NCBI GenBank assembly: GCA_903924465.1
Contig: CAIYBN010000137.1
Location: 62,001 to 126,000 of the forward strand
Reading direction: 5' to 3'
Length of the DNA: 64,000 nt
DNA from: an uncultured Myxococcales bacterium
GTDB taxonomy: Bacteria; Myxococcota_A; UBA9042
Below, in pieces: positions 23,201-32,050 of the stretch. The position numbers and the translations under genes were made by a program. The notes under the pieces are model-generated. The model searched no databases. It saw only the letters and a list, made by a program, of their open reading frames with translations, and was not told the origin of the DNA. Within the stretch, counting starts at the first letter, position 1. Each line of letters starts with the position of its first letter.

Positions 23201-23722
23201 CTAGCCTTCCAAGCCCTTCAGGCGCTTCAGATCCTGCATCACCTTGTGGTATTCGACCTCCCAGTTCTGGGTGCCTTCCTGCAAGTTCTTGATGCGACGC
23301 CGAACTTCCTGATCCAGATCGTCGTCAACGTGCAAATGCCGGTTCATCACATCGCGCAGGGTTTTCCGCAGCGTGTGGTCCTCTGCATACACTTCTTCCA
23401 CATGCCGACTGTGGAACAGCGCCTCGATGCACTGCTTGGTCAAGTAGTCGACCGCGCGATCGCCTACGCCAAGTCCGCGTTCTTCAGCCAGTTTCGTCTT
23501 GATCTTGTTGACCTGATTGAACTCCAGGCCATCGCGGGAAATCAGGTCGCGGGCGCGATCGGTCACTTCGCGATCGGCGCGAATGTATTCGCGGAGCACG
23601 CTTTCGATGTCCAGCACCACTTCGCTGACCATGTCGGGCAACACTTCGATGTCGCCGCTCGCGCTGAGCACGTCCACCATGTCTTTGGCGATCGCTGAGA
23701 CCTTGCCGGGATACAACCTCAT
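23201..23722 (-). CDS. DUF507 family protein
   Basis: A 173-residue, highly charged helical protein beginning M-R-L-Y-P-G-K-V, with the DUF507 pattern of V-L-x-D-I-E-S-V-L-R-E-Y and a C-terminal V-R-R-R-I-K-N-L-Q-E-G-T-x-x-W-E-V-E-Y. No catalytic motif or signal peptide is present. GAGGAG precedes the ATG at 23722 by eight bases. DUF507 proteins occur widely in deltaproteobacterial and related genomes; their function is not known to me. It lies between the plsB-type gene and the GYF/TM2 gene, with 179 bases to the former, enough for its own promoter. Confidence 0.88.
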   Translation of the reverse strand: MRLYPGKVSAIAKDMVDVLSASGDIEVLPDMVSEVVLDIESVLREYIRADREVTDRARDLISRDGLEFNQVNKIKTKLAEERGLGVGDRAVDYLTKQCIEALFHSRHVEEVYAEDHTLRKTLRDVMNRHLHVDDDLDQEVRRRIKNLQEGTQNWEVEYHKVMQDLKRLKGLEG

Positions 23723-23901
23723 GTTTCTGACTCCTCGCGTGCAGGTCTGGATGAAGCCCAGACGCTCAATCGTTCACGTCGCCGCCGACCGGGCAACGAG
23801 AGCTTCGCGCGAACGGAGCCGGTCGAGACGGGCGGAAGCTAGCACAGGATCGAACGACTGGGCTAGACCGACGTGGAAGAAATGTCCGGCGGCGGTCTGA
23901 C

Positions 23902-26736
23902 TCAGCGATCCAGGCCCCAAGGCGCTGCGAGATCGCGAATCCGCTGCACGTAGCCGGCCAACTGCACGCCGGTCCCTTCGCCGTGCTTGACGGTCAGCAT
24001 CTTGACGCGTTTCTTGCCGACGCCTTCGCTGTACGAACGCACAAAGCCTTGTTCGACAAAGATTTTCAGGGCGTTTCCAAGGTTGACGCGCGACACCGCT
24101 TCGTAGCACTGGACGTCGCCCAACTCGAACGCTTTGGCGGCCTCATTTTGCACATGTTCCAAAAAGTCCTTTTCCGCCATCGGCCCCTTTTGCAGCACCG
24201 ACAGCGCGCGACCCATGAGCGCGTACGACTCGATGAAATTCTGGACCAATTTCGCATACAGCCGCACCACCGGCAGGACCGTCGGCCGCAGGCGCAGCTT
24301 GCCGTTGGGTTCGCGCACGAGCCAACTGGAGGCCAGGAAATCCTGCAGCGTCGCGTCGTACATTTGTTCAAACGACACGCCCGGCGCATACACGAACTCG
24401 AACTTCAGGAGACGAGACAGGAATTTCGTCATGTCGCCCAGCTCGTCCGGCTCGAGCAGGTCCTCCTGCACTTGCAGCGCCAGCACGCTGGACGCCAGCA
24501 GCGCGTCAGGCACGAAGAGATGCAGCATGTTGTTTTTGTAGTAGTCGAGGTGCAGACGGCCTTCGGTCTTGGTGATGTAGATGTCCTGGTCGTCAAATCG
24601 CCGCACGTGAATCCATTTGGCGTTTTCAAACATTTTCAGCACTTCGTCGACAATGCCCTCCACTGCCTGGCCCATGCGGCGGGAATGCTCGCCGGTCTTG
24701 CCCAGCGGCTCCGGGACGCCGCCCGACTCGGCGTGGCGGTGCAGATCTGCGCTTTCCGCCTCGCGAATGTGCGCCCGCCTCACGCGGATGGCCATGACCA
24801 ACGTTTCCGACAACACGGCGCCGCGCCGGCCTGCGACGTCCAGCAAGTAACCGACGCGCACCAGCAGGTCCTTGCGGGAAATGCCGCGCCGCACCTTGGT
24901 CAGGAGTACGGCCGCGACAATCGACGTCGGCGTGATGACCGCCGCCGCGTTGATGCCACCCAGGATGCGATAGCCGCAGACTTTCAGCGCCCGATCGAAC
25001 GCCTTCGCATCGCGCACCGCCGCGGGCATCAGCGCATTGTTCTCCGCCAGAATTTCCCGCACCGACATCGGGTGGCCGAACTGAATGCGAATTCGCCCGT
25101 ACTTGTGCACCAGCACGCTGGTCGCCTTCAGCACTTCAACCGGAGATTCGGCTTTCTTTTCTCCGCCTTCCAGTTCGCGCCGATACGCCTTTTCCTCGAT
25201 CAGCCGCTCGTAGCCAAAGTTGGTCGGCATCAGCACGACATCGGGCTGCAGACCGTCCGCGACCGCTTCCAGCACGTGCTTGAGCAGACCAAACTTGGGT
25301 GGCAGCAACTTGCCAGTGCGCGAACGTCCGCCTTCCAGGAAGAACTCCAGCCAGTGGCCGTCGCGGATCAGCTTGCGGAAATAGTGGCGGAAAATCGACG
25401 CGTAAATGGGCTGGCCGTGGAAACTTCGGCGCAGGAAGAACGCTCCCGAACCGCGGAAGATGACGCCCAGCGGAAAAAACGAAAGGTTCGATCCTGCGGC
25501 AATATGCGGTGGAATCAGGCCGTTGCGGTAGAACAGGTAGCTGATCAGCAGGTAGTCGATGTGGCTCTTGTGGCTCGGCACGATCACGATCGGCGTCTTG
25601 CGCCCCGCCTCGCGAATGCGCTCCATGCCGTCTTCGTCGACCTCGATGCCTTCATAAATTCGCGCCCAGAGCAGGGTCAGGAACAGCGACAGCGCGCTCA
25701 GCATCCCCATGCTGTAGTCCGCGGCAATTTCCTTCAGGTTTTCATCTGCTTCCTCGCGAACTTCGGCAATCGGCTGCTTGGTCTCTTCCGCCAGCCGCAT
25801 CAGGTCGCGCATCACTTCTGGATCGTTGAGAATTTCCTCGCGCAGCTGTTTCGGCGGCTTGATCGGCGCACCGCGAATCACCCGCTGTTCCACCTGGAAC
25901 GAGCGATCGATCTGCACCCGCAGCAACTCGGCGAGCAGGCGATCGTCCTGCCGGTTCGGGTGCTCGGCCAGAAACTTTTGGACGTTGACCGGCTCGCCCG
26001 ACTGCACGAACGCGCGGCGGTGATTCAGGATGAAGCTGAAGAGCTTGCGAAACCGCCCGGGCGCGTCCGGATCGCCAAAGAATTCGTCAATGATGCGGGT
26101 GCGACTGCGCTCCGGATCGCGCTCCCACACCAGCAGCTGCGGCGCGAGCAGGATGGGAAACGACAGACTTCGCTGGGCTTCGATCAGCTCGGCGAGGTAG
26201 GGCAGATCGGACTTGGGGTTGATCAGATCCAACAGGCTGAATACGCGGTGCAGGAACAGCAGAACAGCGTGCTTGCGCTGCAGGTGGCCGCACAGAATCT
26301 CGACTTCCGGCGGTTGCGGCCGGTGCAGCACACGCCGACGGAACCAGCCGCTGATCGCCCGTCGCCACGGCTGGAAGGCCAGCATGGACGGGCCGTTGGA
26401 AAAGTGGGCAAGCGGCAACTGCGCGTCGCGAAAGACATAGTTGAAGTACAGGTAGTCGAGCAAGCTCGTGGTGCGCATGGTGTAGACCAGCACGCCATCT
26501 TGCGAGAGCTCCTTGAGATCCTGGATTTGCCGGACCGGAAACGTCACCGGCTTGAAAAAAATCCACGCGAACAGGCGCAGAAACATGCCCGGGTGGTCGA
26601 CCATCCCCGTCACGTGCACCAGGTCGGCGTCCGTCCAGCGATCCGCACCCGGCTGCGAGCCCAATTGCGCCAAGCTCAGCGGCTGCAGTTGGGCGGAATC
26701 GTTCGAACTTGGCGGCGGCGGTGAGGTCGTGGTCAT
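23902..26736 (-). CDS. plsB: Glycerol-3-phosphate 1-O-acyltransferase, PlsB type
   Basis: PlsB acylates the sn-1 position of glycerol-3-phosphate, the first step of phospholipid synthesis at the inner membrane. The 944-residue length is in the usual range (about 800-950). The acyltransferase block shows the catalytic H-K-S-H-I-D (HX4D, first His near residue 389), G-S-N-L-S-F-F-P-L-G with G-A-F-F-L-R-R, F-L-E-G-G-R-S-R-T-G-K, and a V-V-L-M-P-T-N block. The start is the ATG at 26736; the frame stays open to 27036, but that part overlaps the divergent gene and lacks conservation. Only 72 bases separate it from the divergent plus-strand gene, so both promoters must share that space. Confidence 0.93.
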   Translation of the reverse strand: MTTTSPPPPSSNDSAQLQPLSLAQLGSQPGADRWTDADLVHVTGMVDHPGMFLRLFAWIFFKPVTFPVRQIQDLKELSQDGVLVYTMRTTSLLDYLYFNYVFRDAQLPLAHFSNGPSMLAFQPWRRAISGWFRRRVLHRPQPPEVEILCGHLQRKHAVLLFLHRVFSLLDLINPKSDLPYLAELIEAQRSLSFPILLAPQLLVWERDPERSRTRIIDEFFGDPDAPGRFRKLFSFILNHRRAFVQSGEPVNVQKFLAEHPNRQDDRLLAELLRVQIDRSFQVEQRVIRGAPIKPPKQLREEILNDPEVMRDLMRLAEETKQPIAEVREEADENLKEIAADYSMGMLSALSLFLTLLWARIYEGIEVDEDGMERIREAGRKTPIVIVPSHKSHIDYLLISYLFYRNGLIPPHIAAGSNLSFFPLGVIFRGSGAFFLRRSFHGQPIYASIFRHYFRKLIRDGHWLEFFLEGGRSRTGKLLPPKFGLLKHVLEAVADGLQPDVVLMPTNFGYERLIEEKAYRRELEGGEKKAESPVEVLKATSVLVHKYGRIRIQFGHPMSVREILAENNALMPAAVRDAKAFDRALKVCGYRILGGINAAAVITPTSIVAAVLLTKVRRGISRKDLLVRVGYLLDVAGRRGAVLSETLVMAIRVRRAHIREAESADLHRHAESGGVPEPLGKTGEHSRRMGQAVEGIVDEVLKMFENAKWIHVRRFDDQDIYITKTEGRLHLDYYKNNMLHLFVPDALLASSVLALQVQEDLLEPDELGDMTKFLSRLLKFEFVYAPGVSFEQMYDATLQDFLASSWLVREPNGKLRLRPTVLPVVRLYAKLVQNFIESYALMGRALSVLQKGPMAEKDFLEHVQNEAAKAFELGDVQCYEAVSRVNLGNALKIFVEQGFVRSYSEGVGKKRVKMLTVKHGEGTGVQLAGYVQRIRDLAAPWGLDR

Positions 26737-26808
26737 TGCGGCGATCCTGTGCCAAGCGTTGTGGAAGTGCAAGCGTGTCGGGTACAACCGCGGGCCGGAG
26801 AACGGTGG

Positions 26809-27723
26809 ATGGCGATTGTCGACGAACTGGCGGGAGTGCGATGGCGACGCGGGCTGGCGTGTCGTCTGCCGCGGCTGTGGCTCGACCAACCGCGGGCGGG
26901 AGCGCTGGGAATCCTCGTGGACGCCGACATGCCGGTGCCGCCGCGCGCGCGGGTTCTGGCGACGCCGATGGCTGCCAACCTCGCGGGACTGACGGCGGGG
27001 CGCGCGCTGCAAGTCCCGTATGGCCAACCGTTTCAACTCGGCGCAGGTGCAGTGGAATTGCTGCCATCTGGCGCGTCATTGGGCGGCGCGATCGCCCGCC
27101 TGCACACCAAAGGTCAGACGGTGCTCGCGGTGCGCTCGGCGTCGCTCGACCCGCTGCCTTCTTGCGCGCAATTGGAACTGCGTGATGCGGACGTGCTTCT
27201 GCTCGATGCCGGCCTGGCCGAAGCCCACACGCTGAGCGCCGGGGAGTTGCGCGCGCACTTGCACGCCGCGATGAAGCCGCCCGCCCACGTGTGGCTGCTG
27301 CAAGAGCCGCTGCTCGCCCTCAATCTCCTGCTGTGGGCGGATGGTGCGCTCCGCCTCGCGCCGTCGCTGTTGCGGCTGGTCCAGCGCTCCGGTTTGCCGA
27401 TCCTGGCGCCGCAGTCGCCGGGCAAACAGCCGAGTGGCCTGCTCCTGTGGCCCCTCCGTCAAGCCGCGCGGCTGCCGCTCGCGTGGCGCGATGTGCCACG
27501 GTCGGTCGTGGCCGAGCCGGATCAGCCCATCGCCGACGGCCTTGCGCATCTGCCCTTCTCCCGGCGCCTGACCGGAGATACCCTGCAGGCATTGGCCCAG
27601 CAAGCCGCGTGTCCGACCGTGCTCGCGTGGGGCGCCGGGGCGGAATTCCTCGCGCATCGCCTGGCTGCAAACGGCCAGCAGTGTCACGTGTTGCGTATTC
27701 CGTTTCAACTTCCGCTCGTGTAG
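26809..27723 (+). CDS. Metallo-beta-lactamase-like exonuclease homologue without metal ligands (probable pseudoenzyme)
   Basis: 304 residues; ATG at 26809 after GGAG. The sequence follows the layout of the MBL/beta-CASP exonuclease family (RNA 3'-end-processing / DNA-ligase-associated): V-P-Y-G-Q-P-F-Q-L-G then V-E-L-L-P-S-G-A-S-L-G-G, where active members read P-A-G-H-x-L-G-S-A. It continues with D-A-D-V-L-L-L-D-A-G, where they have E-A-T-F-G. At each expected ligand site the residue is gone: the H-A-H-x-D-H site reads D-A-D-M-P-V, the G-H reads G-A, and a C-terminal H-G reads W-G. So the fold is probably kept but the nuclease is dead. The resemblance is by eye and moderately secure. It is followed after 9 bases by the lipid-kinase gene. 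Confidence 0.5.
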   Translation: MAIVDELAGVRWRRGLACRLPRLWLDQPRAGALGILVDADMPVPPRARVLATPMAANLAGLTAGRALQVPYGQPFQLGAGAVELLPSGASLGGAIARLHTKGQTVLAVRSASLDPLPSCAQLELRDADVLLLDAGLAEAHTLSAGELRAHLHAAMKPPAHVWLLQEPLLALNLLLWADGALRLAPSLLRLVQRSGLPILAPQSPGKQPSGLLLWPLRQAARLPLAWRDVPRSVVAEPDQPIADGLAHLPFSRRLTGDTLQALAQQAACPTVLAWGAGAEFLAHRLAANGQQCHVLRIPFQLPLV

Positions 27724-27732
27724 GAACCCTTC

Positions 27733-28782
27733 ATGGCTCAACCGCTCATCGGCGTGATTACCAACCCGAACTCCAAGAAAAACCGCCTGAATCCAGGCCG
27801 ATACGACACAATGCGCCGTTTGGTTGGCGATCTGGGCCTGGTCAAGCGCACGCACCATACCGGGGAGATCGCGGATGTTGTGCGGGAATTTCTCGATGCC
27901 GGCGTGCCGTATTGGCTGGCGGACGGTGGCGACGGCGCGTTTCACTGGTTGGTCAATGTGCTCGAACAGGTGCTGCAGGAGCGCGGCCACACGGGGCCGC
28001 TGCCGGCGATCATGCCGACGAATGCCGGAACCATCGATTTTGTCGGGCGCAAGGCCGGCGTGGTGGGCCACACGGAGCAACTCATCGTTGCATTGGGCAG
28101 GCAGCTCCGCAGCGGTCAGACGCCGCAGATTGTCACGCTCGACAGCTTGCGAGTGCGCGGTTTGCATGGCCCGGACTCGGATTTTCCGGGAAAGCCGTTT
28201 GACAAGATTGGCTTTGCGACCGCGATGGCCGGTGCAGGGCAGGCGGTGTTCGACAAGTTCTATGCCCAGCAGAACCAGAGCGGGCTCGGCGTCGTGCAAC
28301 TGGTCGCCAAGACGCTGACTTCCGCGGCCTCGCAGTCGCCGTTTCTGGACTGGGTGCCGCTGCCGGTCACCTGGCGGCACTTCTCGGATACGATTTTTGA
28401 GCCGCAGCCGCTGGATGTCTGGGTGGACGGCGAGCAAAAGTCCATCAAGTGGTACCGTGACCTGGACGTTGGCTCGATCGACATCAACATCGCCGGCTTG
28501 TTTCGCTTCTTTCCCTGCGCGGCCGAGCCGGGCGTGTTGCACGTCCAGGGTGGCGACGTCAGCCCGTGGGAAGTGGCCAAGAACCTGCCGGCGATGTCTG
28601 CGGGCAAGCCGCTGCAGATTCACAACTTTTTTCAAGGACCGGCGAGGCACCTGAAAGTCGTGGCGCGCGATGGCCGGACGATTGATCCCGTCATCGATGG
28701 CGAGCTGTATTACGGTTTGGTGCATGCGACCGTCGAGGCAGGACCACCGGTGCGGGTGGTCGCGGTGCGTGGCGACGCATGA
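27733..28782 (+). CDS. Diacylglycerol kinase-family lipid kinase
   Basis: 349 residues. The N-terminal domain has I-T-N-P-N-S-K-K-N, the nucleotide-binding A-D-G-G-D-G-A near residues 63-69 and M-P-T-N-A-G-T-I-D-F, which correspond to the N-P-x-S-G, G-G-D-G and G-T-x-N-D-F signatures of the DAGK catalytic domain. A beta-rich C-terminal part fits the YegS/DgkB fold. The family phosphorylates diacylglycerol, sphingosine-like bases or other lipids; the substrate here is undetermined. A sphingosine-1-phosphate-lyase-like gene lies elsewhere in the window, so a sphingoid-base kinase role is worth keeping open. It starts 9 bases after the upstream gene and 117 bases before the AsmA/GT51 gene, so an operon is likely. 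Confidence 0.85.
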   Translation: MAQPLIGVITNPNSKKNRLNPGRYDTMRRLVGDLGLVKRTHHTGEIADVVREFLDAGVPYWLADGGDGAFHWLVNVLEQVLQERGHTGPLPAIMPTNAGTIDFVGRKAGVVGHTEQLIVALGRQLRSGQTPQIVTLDSLRVRGLHGPDSDFPGKPFDKIGFATAMAGAGQAVFDKFYAQQNQSGLGVVQLVAKTLTSAASQSPFLDWVPLPVTWRHFSDTIFEPQPLDVWVDGEQKSIKWYRDLDVGSIDINIAGLFRFFPCAAEPGVLHVQGGDVSPWEVAKNLPAMSAGKPLQIHNFFQGPARHLKVVARDGRTIDPVIDGELYYGLVHATVEAGPPVRVVAVRGDA

Positions 28783-28899
28783 CCCTTCGGGCAACTCGGC
28801 GGGCATGACCGGCACCCCACTTTTTGGCCGAGATCCCAACGCCATGCGACCATGAGGGATTGTTCGCCGCGCGTGCGGCTGCTGCTCTCTGGGAAAGCC

Positions 28900-31812
28900 A
28901 TGCGTTTTCGCAAACTTGCCATCGCGTTGGCCATCTCGCTGCTGCTGGCCGTCGGCCTGTGGCTGGGGGCACGCCATTGGCTGGAGCAGGTCGTGGCGCA
29001 GAAGCTGCAGGCGCGGCTGGCCGGGTCGGATTTTGACCTGCGTTGGCAATCGCTGTCCCTCGGGCCGACGGGCAAGCTCGCGCTGCGGCAATTGGTCCTT
29101 CACGATGCGGTGAGCGAGACCGACGTCCTGACGGCGGCGGAAATCGACGCAAATGTCGCCATCTGGCCGTCGCTGGTGGGGCAAAAACGCCTGGATGGGC
29201 TGCGGCTCCTGGATGTGCGGCTGCGCGTCGACGTGGCGGATGGCCACGCGGACGTGCTGGAACGGCTGCGCAAGGCGCTGAAGAAGCGCACCGACGACCT
29301 CGACACGGGCGCGCACACGCCGCTGCTGGCGCGCCTGGGCGCGGTGGAGATCGAGTCGCTTGCGGTCACGGCCCAGCTTTCGCGCCAGGGTGAGATGGCG
29401 CTCAAGACGACCGCGACGCTCCAGGGTCGGGTGCAGCTTGCCGATCCGGGCAGCGAACTGACCGCGCAGCTGGACGCGACGCTGGGCGGCGGCAAGGTTG
29501 CACTGGCGCTGGAGCATCCCGATGGCCAACTGCTGGCGGTGCGCGCGGCGAGTCAGCCGAGGGTGACGGTCGCGTTGCAGCTTTTGTATCCGAAAGCGCC
29601 GCCGAACTGGCAGGTGGTGGTTCGCGCGTTGGCGCTGGAGAAGGTGGGGCCGGATTGGCAACTCGTACTGGCGGACGTCGGCATGGGGTCGGTCGACGAC
29701 CAGGTGCTGACGGCGTCTGAAGTGCGCGTGCATCCGGACAAGTCGCTGGCAGTGCGCGACGTGCGGCTCTCGGCCAAGCCGGCGATGCAGGCGCAGCTCT
29801 TGCCAGAACCGCTGCGGAAACGCCTGGAGGACGTGGGGCTGAGCGGCGAATGGACCGCGACGGTGGCCACCTTGACGGTGCAGCCTGGGGCGGAGCGCGC
29901 GCTCGCGGTCGATGCGGGCAACCTGGCCTTGGGCATCGCGGGCCTGGAGGCGCGACTCGTGCGTTTGCAGCTGGCGCTGACCGATCGCCATGCGCTGCGC
30001 AACCCGGCCAGCTGGCGGATGATTCAGCTGGATGAGCCGACGCTTTCGTTGCCGATCGACGGTCCGTTGCTGCAAAAGGACGAGAACCTGGCGGCGGAAA
30101 TCGCCCACCTCGCGGCGCTGCGCAAGCCGGCGGATGAGCCAGACGACGACGACGCGACGGACGAGAACGTCGACCCGGATACGTTGCCGGAAACGCCGCC
30201 GGAGGACGACCCGACGCGGCCGCCGACCGCGGCGGAGCGGTCGAAGGAAAAGCCCGGCGTGCGCTGGACGCGGGCCATCAACAACCTGCAGACGCGGCTC
30301 CTGGGCCTGCACGACAAGCTGGATGAACTGTGGCCGGACACGCCGCTACCGGCTTCGCTGACGATTCAGGTGCGTGGTGGGCGGCTGGAGCTGACCGACC
30401 ATGCAGGCAAGGCCGTGCTGGGCGCGCGCGACGGGCGCGTGGAATTGCTGCCGCCGGAAAACGGCGTCCGCAAGCTGAGTTTTGGCGCGGAGCCGTTTGA
30501 TTCGGCGGGCTCGTGGGGGCACATGGGCGCGACGTGGCAGCATGACGCCACGGGACATCGGCTGGACGTCCGGCTGTCTGGCGCCGGCATCGCGCAACTG
30601 CTGGCGATCAAAGCCAAAGGTCTCGCGGTACAGCCGGAGGCCGATATCGAGCTGCTGGCGACGCTGGCCTTGCCCGACGACGATCGCGTGGACGTGTCGG
30701 GGCGGCTGTCGGTGACGCACATGGGCGTGCACTGGTGGCGTCTGGCGGAAAGGCCGATTGCCGATCTGCGCTTGAACATGCCGTTTGAGCTGCACGTGCG
30801 CCGACATCCGGCGACCATCCAATTCCGCTCACCGGACGTGTATTTTGGCGGCGCGGGCGACGATGCGATGGCGCATTTGGCGGTGGATCTGGACATCTTT
30901 GCCGCCGACGCCAAGCCGCGGGTGCACTTTGCCCTGGAGGCGCCGGTGCAGGAGTCGGCGGACATGCTGCACGCGATTCCGCCGTCGCTGCTGCCGACGA
31001 TTGGCCGCATCGACGCGCACGGGCCGCTGGGCTGGCGGGTCGCGGTGACTGTGCCGCTGGCGATGACCGGTGCGGCGCAGGTGGAGCTGGCGCTGGGCGA
31101 CACGAACTGCGTCATGGACAACTTTGGCAACATCCTCCTGGAAGAACTCAACGAGGATTTTGACCGCCCGGTGAACGAAAACGGCACGATCCTGGAAGAT
31201 GTGCACATCGGGCCCGCCTCGGGCTCCTGGACACCGCTCGAAGAAATTCCCGCACACGTGGTCTATTCCATCTGGGCGACGGAAGACTCGTTCTTCCGCC
31301 ACCGCGGGATTTCAGAAAGCCTCGTGTCCAAGGCGCTGGCGATCGATTTGTCCTACGGCCGCTTCATTTACGGCGGTTCGACCATCACCCAGCAGCTGGT
31401 CAAGAACTTGTATCTGGTGCGGCACAAGGCGTTGTCGCGCAAGTTCGAGGAAATGCTGATCGCTTGGCAGATGGAAAAAGTCGTCGGCAAGCAGCGGATT
31501 TTGGAGATCTACATCAATGGCGTGGAATTTGGCCCCAAGATCTACGGCATCACGCGCGCGGCGTGGGCGTTCTTTGGCAAGTCCCCGGGCGAGTTGATTC
31601 CCAAGGAAGGCGTGTACCTCGGCATCATCAAGCCCAGCCCGCGATCGGGCTATGGCACGGCGCGGGCGAACGGCTGGGGCGATTGGTACGACATGAAGGT
31701 GACCAAGTACATGGATCGGCTGCTGGATGAGGACTTCATCTCGCCGGAGGAGTACGAGGCGGAAAAGCCGTTCAAGCCGAAGTTCGACGTGCAGTCGGGC
31801 AAAGGGCAATAG
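28900..31812 (+). CDS. AsmA-like / GT51 peptidoglycan glycosyltransferase fusion, copy 2
   Basis: 970 residues from the ATG at 28900 (GGAAAG just upstream; another ATG at 28852 is in frame). Order: N-terminal membrane anchor (about residues 5-25), a long AsmA-like periplasmic region with an acidic D/E/P insert near residues 410-450, and a C-terminal GT51 domain. That domain has E795 in T-E-D-S-F-F-R-H-R-G, then G-G-S-T-I-T-Q-Q-L-V-K-N-L, S-R-K-F-E-E and I-Y-I-N-G-V-E-F-G-P-K-I-Y-G-I. Catalytic glutamates are kept; no transpeptidase domain is present. It has the same architecture as the protein at 18530-21460, on the opposite strand about 7.4 kb away, but the AsmA-like parts are strongly diverged. 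It is expected to polymerise glycan strands. Confidence 0.88.
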   Translation: MRFRKLAIALAISLLLAVGLWLGARHWLEQVVAQKLQARLAGSDFDLRWQSLSLGPTGKLALRQLVLHDAVSETDVLTAAEIDANVAIWPSLVGQKRLDGLRLLDVRLRVDVADGHADVLERLRKALKKRTDDLDTGAHTPLLARLGAVEIESLAVTAQLSRQGEMALKTTATLQGRVQLADPGSELTAQLDATLGGGKVALALEHPDGQLLAVRAASQPRVTVALQLLYPKAPPNWQVVVRALALEKVGPDWQLVLADVGMGSVDDQVLTASEVRVHPDKSLAVRDVRLSAKPAMQAQLLPEPLRKRLEDVGLSGEWTATVATLTVQPGAERALAVDAGNLALGIAGLEARLVRLQLALTDRHALRNPASWRMIQLDEPTLSLPIDGPLLQKDENLAAEIAHLAALRKPADEPDDDDATDENVDPDTLPETPPEDDPTRPPTAAERSKEKPGVRWTRAINNLQTRLLGLHDKLDELWPDTPLPASLTIQVRGGRLELTDHAGKAVLGARDGRVELLPPENGVRKLSFGAEPFDSAGSWGHMGATWQHDATGHRLDVRLSGAGIAQLLAIKAKGLAVQPEADIELLATLALPDDDRVDVSGRLSVTHMGVHWWRLAERPIADLRLNMPFELHVRRHPATIQFRSPDVYFGGAGDDAMAHLAVDLDIFAADAKPRVHFALEAPVQESADMLHAIPPSLLPTIGRIDAHGPLGWRVAVTVPLAMTGAAQVELALGDTNCVMDNFGNILLEELNEDFDRPVNENGTILEDVHIGPASGSWTPLEEIPAHVVYSIWATEDSFFRHRGISESLVSKALAIDLSYGRFIYGGSTITQQLVKNLYLVRHKALSRKFEEMLIAWQMEKVVGKQRILEIYINGVEFGPKIYGITRAAWAFFGKSPGELIPKEGVYLGIIKPSPRSGYGTARANGWGDWYDMKVTKYMDRLLDEDFISPEEYEAEKPFKPKFDVQSGKGQ

Positions 31813-31828
31813 CTGGGCGACGTGGCGC

Positions 31829-31858
31829 AAAAACACCAAAAGCCCGGTGAAGGGCTTT
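31829..31858 (-). terminator. Intrinsic terminator of tRNA-Ala
   Basis: On the minus strand, AAAGCCC and GGGCTTT form a seven-base-pair stem around TTCACC, followed by a T-rich run (T, GGTG, TTTTT). It begins 36 bases past the tRNA 3' end. The stem also lies 27 bases after the AsmA/GT51 stop on the plus strand, so it may serve both directions. Confidence 0.75.
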
Positions 31859-31893
31859 GGATGCAAGCGATAAAGCTTCAGGATTCCAGTACT

Positions 31894-31969
31894 TGGTGGA
31901 GCCAATGGGGATCGAACCCATGACCCCCTGAATGCCATTCAGGTACTCTCCCAGCTGAGCTATGACCCC
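31894..31969 (-). tRNA. tRNA-Ala (anticodon GGC)
   Basis: The reverse complement folds as a full cloverleaf of 76 bases with the CCA end encoded (31896-31894). Acceptor GGGGTCA pairs with TGGCTCC, allowing two G-U pairs. The D arm is AGCTCAGCTGGGAGAG, the anticodon stem CCTGA/TCAGG holds loop ATGGCAT with anticodon GGC, and the T arm contains GGTTCGATCC. It reads alanine codons GCC/GCU. The gene stands alone between two protein genes with its own promoter and terminator. Confidence 0.97.
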
Positions 31970-32015
31970 AGAACAGGAACCCACAGCGACGCGCGCGAGA
32001 CGCGAGGCGGGCGAA

Positions 32016-32044
32016 AGGATAGCAGCGTTCACCGGTCTGCGCAA
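32016..32044 (-). promoter_or_regulatory. Probable promoter of tRNA-Ala
   Basis: Minus strand: -35 TTGCGC (32044-32039), a 17-base spacer and -10 TATCCT (32021-32016). A transcript would begin about 40 bases before the tRNA 5' end at 31969. A G/C-rich stretch follows the -10, as expected for a stringently controlled discriminator. Position and spacing support it; the hexamers are only moderately close to consensus. Confidence 0.5.
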
Positions 32045-32050
32045 GCGGGA

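Noticed and set aside
23983-26724. A 913-residue plus-strand open frame
   Set aside because: Antisense to plsB, which has its full catalytic signature.
27076-30312. A 1078-residue minus-strand open frame
   Set aside because: Antisense to the lipid-kinase and second AsmA/GT51 genes; no motif, skewed composition.
31894-31969. tRNA-Ala as an integration site for a mobile island
   Set aside because: No integrase, no direct repeat of the tRNA 3' end and no change of gene style on either side.
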